A stretch of 64,000 bases of DNA from Xenopus tropicalis (taxonomy: Eukaryota; Chordata; Amphibia; Anura; Pipidae), in assembly GCF_000004195.4 (NCBI RefSeq), contig NC_030684.2, forward strand, positions 108,530,429 to 108,594,428. Reading direction: 5' to 3'. Under the pieces are notes generated by a model that was given only the letters and a program-made list of their open reading frames with translations, was not told the origin of the DNA and did no database searches. Numbering within the stretch: the stretch's first letter is position 1; each line of letters begins with the position of its first letter. Positions 55,416 to 64,000 of the stretch are shown one piece after another. The translations under genes were made by a program, and so were the position numbers.

Positions 55416-55751
55416 ACTACAGAGAATATCTTTTTACCACTCAAATCGTTACTAGGGCCACTTCCGCCATTTTTATTTTCTAATCCTAAATATACTGATG
55501 CTGATCAATTTAGGTTTGATGAATTTAAGAAGGCACTAAATCACCTTTTTTTTCTCTCTCCCATGGGTGTTCCTATATATTTATTTAAAAAAACAAGCTT
55601 GCAAAACAGAATTGGTATTTGCCAAACTCATGAGGTGAAGGAATGTATGAGTTTTGTTTATGGGAGCAATTGTTTAGGCCACACACATTGTGATGTTATA
55701 ACGGAAAAGTTTAGAAACTGCATTGATCCCCACAGATTTATCTTTCTGTAG
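55416..55751 (+). CDS. Candidate terminal coding exon of an unidentified protein
   Basis: An open frame of 111 codons begins exactly after an acceptor-like sequence (TTGATTTTTGCAG, 55403-55415) with an in-frame stop (TGA, 55404-55406) just before it, and closes at TAG 55749-55751. AATAAA follows at 55804-55809. That is the layout of a last exon with a very short 3' untranslated region. The peptide has PLPPFLFSNPKY, a basic/aromatic stretch (FRFDEFKKALNHLFFL), and a cysteine cluster, GICQTHEVKECMSFVYGSNC followed by two more cysteines. The CxSFVYGxxC part recalls the second half of a Kunitz/BPTI domain (CxxFxYGGC), but the spacing is off by one and the upstream cysteine is too close, so I do not assign the family. 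No upstream exon was found in the window. Chance cannot be excluded. Confidence 0.4.
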   Translation, partial: TTENIFLPLKSLLGPLPPFLFSNPKYTDADQFRFDEFKKALNHLFFLSPMGVPIYLFKKTSLQNRIGICQTHEVKECMSFVYGSNCLGHTHCDVITEKFRNCIDPHRFIFL

Positions 55752-55803
55752 GAAGGTGCTGCTCCTCTAGGATAGAGAATAAAATACGATGCAAGATGAT
55801 GTT

Positions 55804-55809
55804 AATAAA
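55804..55809 (+). terminator. Poly(A) signal AATAAA downstream of the candidate exon
   Basis: Canonical AATAAA 53 bases after the TAG stop, followed by a T-rich GTTTTATT downstream element. Confidence 0.45.
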
Positions 55810-56288
55810 GTTTTATTCCATGGTTGCTTATCCTTATCAAATAATGTCATCAATAAATCTTCCATACAAAGAATGCATTTTTGTTTTACATTGTGTAAAA
55901 ATTAAATAACTTTGAAAATCACCAAAAATCTCACCCTAACACTGAAATTAGGCTTTAAGGATTATCAAAAGCTGTAAAAGCTGCTGGCAGCTTTTTGCCC
56001 CTTATCCGAGACCATTAAGAGGTTATTCTGATAGATATCTAGCTGGGGCAGATATCAATTGGAGAGGTTTTAAAATCCCTTTCCCAATGGTCTAATCACC
56101 CCAAATTGGCCTACCATATGGTCAACAATCTTGCCAAACAAGTGGATCTTAACATACATGGCCAGCTTAAGTGTAGAAGTTGATCCAGATCAGCCAGAAT
56201 AACCTTCAGTTTGGGTCTCTTTAGCTAAGGTTACAGATATATAGCAACACTGTAAAAGTGTAAAAATCACCCTGCTAGAGCTGTAGGG
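55810..56288. other. Unique stretch with MITE-like words, no gene seen
   Basis: 56030-56110 (GATAGATATCTAGCTGGGGC, CCAATGGTCTAATC) resembles the TTAAGGTGGCCATACAC-type MITE interiors, but the ends are unclear. Confidence 0.35.
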
Positions 56289-56591
56289 CAGGGGTCCCCA
56301 ACCTTTCTTACTCGTGAGCCACAGTCAAATGTAAAAAGACTTGGAGAGCAACACAAGCATCATAAAAGTTCATGGAGGAGCCAAATAAGGGCTAAGATTG
56401 GCTATTAGGCAGCCTCTATGCACGCTATCAGCTTACAGGGGCTTTATTTGGTAGTAAATCTTGTTTTTATTCAACCAAAACTTGCCCCCAAGTCAGGAAT
56501 TCAAAAATAACTACCTGGTTTGGGGGCACTGAGAGCAACATCCAAGGGGTTGGGGAGCAACATGTTGCTCACGAGTCACTGGGGATCATTG
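56289..56591 (-). mobile_element. hAT-like MITE family D, copy with 8-bp duplication
   Basis: CAGGGGTCCCCAACCTTTCT to CACTGGGGATCATTG. Flanks CTGTAGGG (56281-56288) and CAGTAGGG (56592-56599) differ at one position. Nearly identical in wording to 20887-21192. Confidence 0.9.
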
Positions 56592-56599
56592 CAGTAGGG

Positions 56600-58942
56600 G
56601 AACCCAGGGTACAAATAAGCACTTACAACAAATCTCACCGTACTGCCCTCCAGGCTTGGCCATATTAGTTCATAACATGGATACAGATATGAAGAAATAT
56701 TGGTGTAATGGTGACCATCCTATAGTTCCAGAGTTAATCAGGGCAACAAATAAGCAGTCATCCCAAATCTTACATTTAACCGATCTTCACACTGGGACCC
56801 CTTAAATTCATAGCATGGTTTTATAACCCACAGGCTGGGATCCACAGCCAGTGCTCCTCCATTTTGTCTTTTAATTTACAATAAAAATGGTATTGTTTTT
56901 TCACCAATTCCTACAAACATTTTAAGCACTTATAAGTGCAGCTTGCAAAAGTGGCACAAAATGATGTGCTATTCATGAAAATGAGCTCTAGTGTGTATTT
57001 TAGCACATTGCACACAACTGTGGTGAATGCAAGCAGTTTACCAATTCACCAATTTCTGCCATATTGTAGATTGTATGGTGTGTGCCTATGATGAACACAA
57101 AGGAGTAATAGAAACCATCTGCTGGGAGCTGGTGGAATGGCTGACTAATGCACACATACAGTAATGCACACAAAACTACAAAACAGATTGTCTTTCAAAT
57201 TTAGGGGCTTGGGGTGGTCTATAAAATATTTTGCTCTTGGGCCCCAGTAACTTCTAGTTGTACCTCTAGATGAACACATGTGAGATATGTATATGTATGC
57301 ACATCTGGGAGCAGCCAGCAGCCCTCAAATGAAAATCAAGGCAGCCATCCCAGAACCTAAGAAGCGATCTTTTATTTAAATCTAAATAAAAATAAACTGA
57401 CTTGGGGAGGGGAAAATGACTAATGCATTTCCAGTAGACACATATCAGCTGACTGACTGTCAGGAAAAACATCATCATGATAATTAGCCAAGTCTTTATT
57501 CCTACTCTGTTTATTAAAGAGAAGCTGTTCCCTTCTAAAGGGGAGATCACGTTTTCTCTTTCTGTTTAGGGCTTCTCCAGACTGGCTTCTGCCTTCAAGG
57601 TTCCATACTGTTGTCTTACATCATATTCATTTTTTATACAGTAGACTGCTAACCAGTCAGCAGGGACTTGCCAGACGTGGTGTGTATAAGACTATGCTTA
57701 TGTGTGTTGTTTTATGGCTACCACATCATTCTTTGTATGTTACCCACTATAAGCCACTGCAATATGGCATTCATGTTAGCGGTTTGGTGATACCTATTCT
57801 TGTACAAAGAATGATGTGGCAGCCATTCATTCCTACGGGCACTTCCTGAAATACCCATCCAACTAATTTATACTCAAAATTTTTCTTCAAAACATATCCT
57901 CATAGACAGTAAATAATGAAGATTTGGGCATGATTTTGCAGCAGTTGAACACAAAAAGAGGTGATGCATCCAAAAAAGGTCAACTGCTACATATTTATGT
58001 ATTATTGTAAGTTCTCCAATGGAATGCCTTCTATTGATAGCTTCCCCTAACAAAAAGTTCACCCTCCTTAGAGACCATAATGACTAACACCTACTGAGCA
58101 CAGCTAGGGTTGGTGTTCATGAAACTGGGTTCACCAGTATAGCAAAGGGTTTTTGATCAGCAAATGCACAGCTAGGGAAGGGAGAATACAAAAGAAGGCC
58201 ATTTCTGATGAGGAGAAACCAAGCTCCTCCCTAATTTTATTAAAAATAGAAAAAGGAGAAACACTGGGGGTGGGGGAAATCTGCTCCAAAGGTTTTTTTT
58301 TTATTTACAGTGACAATTTGTTTGCAAATAAATCCATAAAACCCTATTGCATTTTCAACCAGTTAGTACCTGAAACACTCAATAAATGACATGATTTAGA
58401 CATAATATCCTTTATGTTTCCTAATGTGCATTCTGCATTGTTATGGTGTCTTCACTGTGGTTTGGCACCATCATCACTAAACCTGCCATGCAGTCTTGTT
58501 TGACATTCACTCTTTGTATCATTAAACCGCACTTTAGTACTGTCACCTCTATGTGCTGGGCAAACATTAAATTTGCAAAGAAAATATGTCTTTCAGCTTT
58601 ACTAAATACTTAGTCTTCTTTCAAAAATATTTGTAACTATTTTCTCTGTGACATTAAACATACTTCCATTGCAGAAATAATATGTGGCAAATTGCACTGC
58701 TTTTGGACTATGTGTACATACATGGTGTTTGTGTGTTTTCATGGTATCTATTTTGCATGGCAAGCTGAAACACCTTTTTGTTATTTTGAATAAGCTCAGG
58801 GTTGTCAGTATTCCACTTGAAATAGTATTCCAAATGAACAAACACACATAAGGTCAGCTCTGTACAGTCAACAAACAATCAGACATTTGTTTTCATTGCT
58901 GTATCTGAAATAGATCATTCAAAGCTTGCTGTTAACTGGTTT
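56600..58942. other. Repeat-poor unique stretch, no gene recognised
   Basis: Frames of 60-94 codons (57266-57550 minus, 57874-58062 minus, 58153-58389 plus, 58602-58847 minus) without domains. 58390-58850 is similar in wording to 62240-62460 and 62995-63240, see findings. Confidence 0.4.
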
Positions 58943-58950
58943 CTATAGGG

Positions 58951-59256
58951 CAGTGATCCCCAACCAGTGGCTCGGGGGCAACATGTTGCTCTCCAACCCC
59001 TTGGATGTTGCTCTCAGTGCCCCCAAACCAGGTAGTTATTTTCAAAATCCTGACTTGGGGGCAAGTTTTGGTTGAATAAAAACAAGATTTACTACCAAAT
59101 AAAGCCCCTGTAAGTTGATAGTGTGCATAGAGGCTGCCTAATAGCCAATCTTAGCCCTTATTTTGCTCTTCCAATAACTTTATGGTGTTTGTGTTGCTCC
59201 CTAAGTCTTTCTACATTTGACTGTGGCTCATGAGTAAGAAAGGTTGGGGATCCCTG
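58951..59256 (+). mobile_element. hAT-like MITE family D, perfect 8-bp duplication
   Basis: CAGTGATCCCCAACCAGTGG to AGGTTGGGGATCCCTG. CTATAGGG occurs on both sides (58943-58950, 59257-59264). This is the reference copy for the family. Confidence 0.95.
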
Positions 59257-59264
59257 CTATAGGG

Positions 59265-59628
59265 TAAAGCTTTGAAGCAAATGTACCTAGCTCAACAGCC
59301 CCATATAATGTAATGTGAGTCAAAGCCATTATGGTGTTGGGGGGGGTTGGGAGCAGACATCTATTGAGGATGCCACCCGAGAGTGTGCTGGAGCAATGGG
59401 CAAGAAAACTGTTTTTGCTTTAAGATTTGAATGAATGTGTAACATGGAAAAAACCATTCTGCAGGTTTGATTATTAGTAATTCTGGTCATATGTGGTCAT
59501 ATAACTGCAATATGTGATGTATTTTCCCATATATATATGTATATATCCAAACAAATGGAACAGAATTTAACAGTACATGCATTATGTGAAGGAACATAAA
59601 GGGTTATGTAATAAAACACACCAGTATT
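59265..59628. other. Unique stretch, no gene seen
   Basis: G-run near 59340-59346 and a short (TA)n near 59530-59545. Confidence 0.35.
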
Positions 59629-59749
59629 GGGGCTTATTAATAAACACTGGGCAAATTTGAAACTGGGCAAAATCCCACAGCAAACATCTGGCTGGTTGCC
59701 ATGGGATTCTGCCCAGGTACAAATTTGCCCAGGCTTTATAAATGACCCC
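59629..59749. mobile_element. Small palindromic MITE (GGGGCTTATTAATAAACA type)
   Basis: GGGGCTTATTAATAAACACT and GGCTTTATAAATGACCCC form the ends. The next blocks GGGCAAATTTG and CAAATTTGCCC also pair. 121 bp, possibly Harbinger-like by its GGGGC end. Confidence 0.65.
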
Positions 59750-60090
59750 TAGTAGTTTTCTCAGGAGAAGTGACACATTCCAAACCATGCCAACTGGTAG
59801 CATTTACTGGTCACCTGTTTAAAAGCAACCATTTTAATGGTTTCTATGGGGTACTGCACCTGGGGAAACTTAGTGCCATTTTTTACATATGGGGGATAAT
59901 TTCATACAGAGAGAAATATGGTGTGCTTACTGTCGCTTTGTTGATGCAAATGCCACATTAAAGACATTTGTATTGCAGGCTGGCAATTGCAAGTAAGATA
60001 GTATTGATAGCTTTTTCACTTGCCGTTGTTAAAACACACAGCATATTTAATTAAAGCATCCAACTCTCATAGCTCCACCCTTTCCTTCAC
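59750..60090. other. Unique stretch, no gene seen
   Basis: No repeat or credible exon. Confidence 0.35.
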
Positions 60091-60618
60091 TTAAAGGGGA
60101 ACTCTGGCTTCTGAACCAAAATTTGTTAAAGCGCCCCAAACAACACAGAAACCCGACATCTGTTTCTTCAAAAAGTATGAATAGATATCATTTTTATTTG
60201 GTGAAATCTAGCTTTAAAACAGTTCTTCTCTTTCTGCATCATTTGAAATCCTGGCAGGGGAGGAGGGACTAAAACATTGATGTTAAAAATTGTAACAACT
60301 TCTCCACAGCTTACAGAGAGCTTGCATTAACTACATAACCCACTGTTATGTTTCTTTCCTTATTGACATCACGTGTGCAGGGAATTGTGGGATTGGGAGG
60401 ATGCAGGCTGAAGGCAGGCTGAGGATACTTGACTACTGTTACATTTTAGTCTCAATGCAGTCAGCCAGATCAGCAGGAGAACAGGGGGCCAGGCTTAGGG
60501 AACTGTTCCAAACCATATTATTACATTAAAAATCATGAAAAGGCTGCATATTTTTAAATTCATGTATATTGAAAAGTTGCTTGAAATTAACTTGTGTTTG
60601 GGTGGAGTTCCCCTTTAA
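60091..60618. mobile_element. Kolobok/T2-like MITE (AGGGGAACTCTGG type) with TTAA duplication
   Basis: TTAA at 60091-60094 and 60615-60618. Termini AGGGGAACTCTGGCTTC and GGGTGGAGTTCCCCT. The interior carries GACATCACGTGTGCAGGGAA and CTGGCAGGGGAGGAGGGACT. Confidence 0.85.
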
Positions 60619-61250
60619 ATATCTAGTATGTAATGTACATTGTGTGCACTTCAATAGTCTACAAAACCATATTATATTATAGCATATGTTTTTTCTGTTA
60701 TTGTTGTATATTGCTCGTGATTCCACTAAATATTGTTTGAGAGAAGAAGCTGCACACTATCTGCTTCTAAGCTATTAATACTATATTTTAGAGCATGGAG
60801 AGATAAGTTGAGACAGGGCTTCTGTTTGCTAGATGTGGAAAGGAATGAGGGAGCACATTGTATACAGAAGCACTAGCCATTCCTCATCACTGGACATTTT
60901 CTGTCAGCAGGGGTCTTGTTAAAAATGATGCTAATCATCACGTTACAGGGCAGACAGCTCAGAGGAGGCTAGCTTTTAGTGCTTGTTTGAGGCTTGTCAG
61001 AGGAGAAGGTGTGTCAGGCTCATATAGCATTTACTTTGTAGGGTTTCTGCCGGCATCTTAATGATTGGCTGCTCAGCATCCTGGAGGTCAGAGATCAGAT
61101 TGCAATAGGTCTTCAAGAGAATCTTTCAAGCGATCAGGTAACGGTATCCTCTTAAGTGATTTGTTGGAAAGCCCACAAAACAGTCATTAGAAGGATAGTT
61201 ATACAAACTGCGTCGCAAAGAAAGGAAATACAGTCACGAACGATAACTAA
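60619..61250. other. Unique stretch, no gene recognised
   Basis: A 67-codon plus frame (60858-61061) without domains. Confidence 0.35.
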
Positions 61251-61560
61251 GTTACACCAAGAGCTACCCTAGAAGCTCAGTCTAAACAAGAGGCCTCAAG
61301 AAAACTCAAACAGAAATTAGCTAAAATATGAGCTGATCTAGATCTCAGCCTTCCCGACAGGGCTGATAAACTTCAGGCCTGGCTTAATGATTCCAAAAGG
61401 GTTAAGAAAAGCAGTTATATCACACTCCTAAATGATTTGTAGGCAGCTAGCAGTTGGCTAGTGGTCCAGCAGTTCCATTTATACCTACCGTATAATACAA
61501 TACATCTCTTTCATCCAGCTGTTTCACAGATATTGTGGGGTTGTGTATTATCTCCAGTAT
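61251..61560 (+). pseudogene. Possible decayed coding segment with two in-frame stops
   Basis: One frame reads with protein-like composition for about 100 codons, broken by TGA (61329-61331) and TAG (61440-61442). It is rich in K/R/A/L before the first stop (SKQEASRKLKQKLAKI) and continues LQAWLNDSKRVKKSSY and STWL-like SSWLVVQQFHLYLPY. It could be a mobile-element gene relic or chance. No family recognised. The adjacent hAT-like copy starts at 61570. Confidence 0.2.
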
Positions 61561-61569
61561 TACCTATAC

Positions 61570-61872
61570 TAAATCCCCAACCAGTGGCTTGTGAACAACA
61601 TGTTGCTCACCCACCTCATTGATATTGCTTCCAGTAGCCTTAAAGCAGGTGCTTATTTTTGATTTCTTGGCTTGGAGACAAGTTTGGAGGTTTAAAAACC
61701 ACGTGTACTGCCAAACAGAGCCTCCTCCACACAGGGGCTACCAAATAGCCAATTCCAGCCCTTATTTGACACCTCCGGAATTTGGCACCCCTGGGAACTT
61801 TTTCATGCTTGTGTTGCTCCCCAGCACTTTTTAAATTAGTGGCTCATGGGTAAAAAAGGTTGGGGACCCCTG
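61570..61872 (+). mobile_element. hAT-like MITE family D, diverged copy
   Basis: AAATCCCCAACCAGTGGCTT to GGTTGGGGACCCCTG. Internal words GTGAACAACATGTTGCTCAC, CTTGGAGACAAGTTTGG and GCTTGTGTTGCTCCCCAGCA. The target duplication is not clear. Confidence 0.8.
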
Positions 61873-62464
61873 TTCTAATCCATTAAACATGGAAATTCCA
61901 ACTCATGATCTTTAACCAAACACTGCATAAGCAACTAATATACTGAATAATATACTGTACCTAGGGTTAAACCATGCCAACCATATAAATGCCTAGGGGC
62001 TCTGCTCTAAAACCTTTCTAGAAGACAAATGTATAATGCAAACCATAGCTTGACAGGTTTTCATATTAGAGGGAGATGAGACTACTCTTTACTATTCAAG
62101 TGAATGGCAGGGTACACTGAATGGACCAAATGTTGCTAAATCAAGAACTGCAGTGAGGCATTAAACTGTATTAAAACCACTTTATTAAATGATGGAGCTA
62201 TTCACAGGTACATGACAAGGGAATATTATGCATTGCCCTTGTGTAATCAGCACATGTCTCAGTGCTTTTCATTTACAGTGACAATTTATTTTTAAATAAA
62301 TTTATAACATATTACTTCATTTTCAACTAATTTGTACCTGAAACATTTAATAGATGATACGATTTGGACATAGCAAAAGCTTTGATAGCAAAGCCAATGC
62401 TACATTTCCTAATGTGAATTCTGCATTGTTGTATTGTCTTCACTGTGGTTGGGCACCGTCATCA
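61873..62464. other. Unique stretch, partly duplicated nearby
   Basis: 62180-62460 shares wording with 58290-58500 and with 62995-63245 (GCATTGCCCTTGTGTAATCA, TTTACAGTGACAATTT, CATTATTAAA-type words). No coding frame. Confidence 0.4.
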
Positions 62465-62792
62465 CTAAAGGTACACAGGCCGATTGTAGCTGTCGATATC
62501 GGTCCCTTAGACCAATTTGGCAGCTTATCGGCCGGTGTAGGGGCAGGAACGACAGGCATGCCCGACTAATATCTGGCCTGAAATTGGGCAGATATTGATC
62601 AAGCAGGTTAAAAGGCTCATTGATGCGGGCCCCAAACCGACTGCGCCCATTGCCGCCATTATAATTCGATCGTTTGGCTCCAGCCTACATTTGGCCGATA
62701 TCGCCCACCCGTAGGTGGGGATATTGGGAGAAGATTCACTCGCTTAGTGACCTCGCCAAGCGAGCGGATCTTAATGTGTATGGCCACCTTAA
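62465..62792. mobile_element. TTAAGGTGGCCATACAC-type MITE
   Basis: The right end GTGTATGGCCACCTTAA (TTAA 62789-62792) is the same as in the element at 7475-7795. The left end CTAAAGGTACACAGGCCGAT is a degraded inverse. The interior has GTCGATATCGGTCCC, GGCCGATATCGCCCACC and other CpG-bearing dyads. Confidence 0.6.
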
Positions 62793-62994
62793 GGGTAAAG
62801 ATACACAGAGCTACTAGTAGCAGCTACTTTTTGTGGCTACTAAAAAAGACAATTTTAATCATTTACTGATAATTGTCTCTATGTGTGTTTTAGCAGAGGC
62901 AACTCTCAGTATTGTCTATGGCAGGGTATTTTCTGGAGTTTAGTAGCCTTGAAAAAGTAGCTGCTACTAGTAGCGCAGTGTGTCTTTACCCTAA
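62789..62994. mobile_element. TTAA-bounded MITE with 55-bp inverted ends (CTACTAGTAGCAGCTAC type)
   Basis: TTAAGGGTAAAGATACACAG with GAGCTACTAGTAGCAGCTAC at the left pairs with GTAGCTGCTACTAGTAGCGC and TGTGTCTTTACCCTAA at the right. About 206 bp. It shares its left TTAA with the preceding element. Confidence 0.8.
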
Positions 62995-63759
62995 ATCTGC
63001 CATGTAATCTTGTTTGACATTCATTCTTTGTATCATTAAAATATGTCTGTAAACTTTGCTAAACACTGACAGACATTTTTTTAGTCCTCTTTCAAAGACA
63101 TTTGGAACTCTTTTCTCTGTCACATTAAACATCTCCCATTGCAAATATAATAAATAGCAAATTGCACTTTATTAAAGGACAAAGCTATTGACAGGTATAT
63201 GAAAGTAGCAGAATATAATGCATTGCCCTTGTGTAATCAGCACACATCAGTCAAAGTGAATGCACCTATCAATGTCATTGGTGACTGACCTGATAAAGTA
63301 TGTATTGTATAGAATAGCATAGTCAATAATAACCAATGGCTTTTTCACCATAGAATACTGGAATACCACTAGAATACCTTCCAGTTTTGAACCTATAAGT
63401 CGTCAATGTGCCCCTATGTGCATGGGGTTGGTAGGTCTCGAGTACCAATCTGACTTCAGATCGATATAAATAGGAAGAAACAATAAGTAAGGTGGTGCAA
63501 GGCTGCAGCTTGATTTATTTTAAACACACACACTATATCAACTTACAATTAGATATCAGTAATTAAAAACTTTGTATTAATCCTAAAGCACTGGGCAGAC
63601 TCTGCTATGCACAGCAGGTCGCCTTAACCAATGTAACAAATATAAAGCCTGCCATAACCAGGCCAGCATTTATATACCAATTAAACTTTTACCTTTCCTT
63701 CATGCTGGCTGCGTCAAACCAAAATTATTTTATTATCTTTTTATTAATTTTATGATATT
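62995..63759. other. Partly duplicated unique stretch, no gene seen
   Basis: 62996-63245 repeats wording of 58490-58680 and 62180-62280 (CATGTAATCTTGTTTGACAT, TTCATTCTTTGTATCATTAAA in parts, CTCTTTTCTCTGTCACATTA, AATAGCAAATTGCACTTTAT). No open frame. Confidence 0.4.
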
Positions 63760-63775
63760 GGGTGGGTGGGTGGGG
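63760..63775 (+). promoter_or_regulatory. Canonical G-quadruplex motif with single-T loops
   Basis: GGGTGGGTGGGTGGGG at 63760-63775: four G tracts with one-nucleotide loops. Sequences of this G3T type are known to fold into very stable parallel quadruplexes. No gene start is visible nearby, so a regulatory role is not shown. Confidence 0.7.
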
Positions 63776-64000
63776 CAGATGTGGACTGCTCTTCATCCGT
63801 TGGCTTGCTGGATAGAAAGGTAAACGCTCTTTCCAGGGCCACTATTAACCCTTTGGATGCCACACCTCCACTGCCTCACCAATTAATCACACCCACAGCA
63901 TTACCACTTACAATCCCCTGGCTCCCACAAACCCTATAGGTTTGCAGTGGGTATTCTCTCCCTGCTCCCTACAGGAGATTTCTATGTTACATGTTTTTAC
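63776..64000. other. Unique stretch at window end, no gene seen
   Basis: Moderately C-rich with no frame that I would support. Any feature may continue beyond the window. Confidence 0.35.

Noticed and set aside
1..64000. tRNA, rRNA or snRNA genes
   Set aside because: I saw no A/B-box pair with a cloverleaf, and no rRNA or snRNA core sequence, on reading both strands. A tRNAscan/Infernal run would settle it.

Overview
The window reads as non-coding nuclear DNA of a clawed frog (Xenopus; I cannot separate X. laevis from X. tropicalis by eye). The evidence is its composition and repeat content: AT-rich DNA with (TA)n and (TAA)n microsatellites, and many short non-autonomous DNA transposons of types abundant in Xenopus. 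These are Kolobok/T2-like elements on TTAA targets, PIF/Harbinger-like elements on 3-bp TAA/TTA targets, hAT-like elements with 8-bp target duplications, and an abundant palindromic element starting ACAGGTATGG. There are no bacterial operons, ribosome binding sites, CRISPR arrays or convincing long genes. Almost every open frame is a chance frame or lies in a repeat.

Layout. 0.5-4.4 kb: TTTATCAA-type MITEs, two of them split by palindromic family A copies. 6.8-8.6 kb: a polypurine tract, a triple-hairpin MITE and a giant CpG-rich palindrome. 10-12.8 kb: a dispersed repeat and hAT-type copies. 12.8-16.7 kb: repeat-poor, with blocks that look like conserved non-coding (enhancer-like) DNA. 17.6 kb, 28.7 kb and 40.0 kb: three hammerhead-ribozyme-like motifs typical of Penelope-like retroelements. 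18-24 kb: mostly repeat-poor. 24-33 kb: a Kolobok MITE, a Penelope-like remnant split by a hAT-like element, a Harbinger MITE and more repeat-poor blocks. 33.6-34.4 kb: a 21-copy, 39-bp minisatellite with a 117-bp higher-order period. 37-42.5 kb: more family A, a TA-flanked palindrome full of (TA)n, and a stack of nested insertions. 43-54.6 kb: several Kolobok-like MITEs, one split by a Harbinger-like element, and a GC-richer block possibly from an LTR-type element. 55.4-55.8 kb: the only plausible coding exon, a terminal exon with acceptor, stop and poly(A) signal. 56-64 kb: hAT copies, Kolobok-like MITEs, a possible decayed frame and a very regular G-quadruplex motif.

Functionally the window is best seen as intronic or intergenic DNA shaped by successive transposon waves, whose order can be read from nested insertions and intact target duplications. 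Family names are assigned from terminal repeats and target-site duplications seen by eye, not from a database search.
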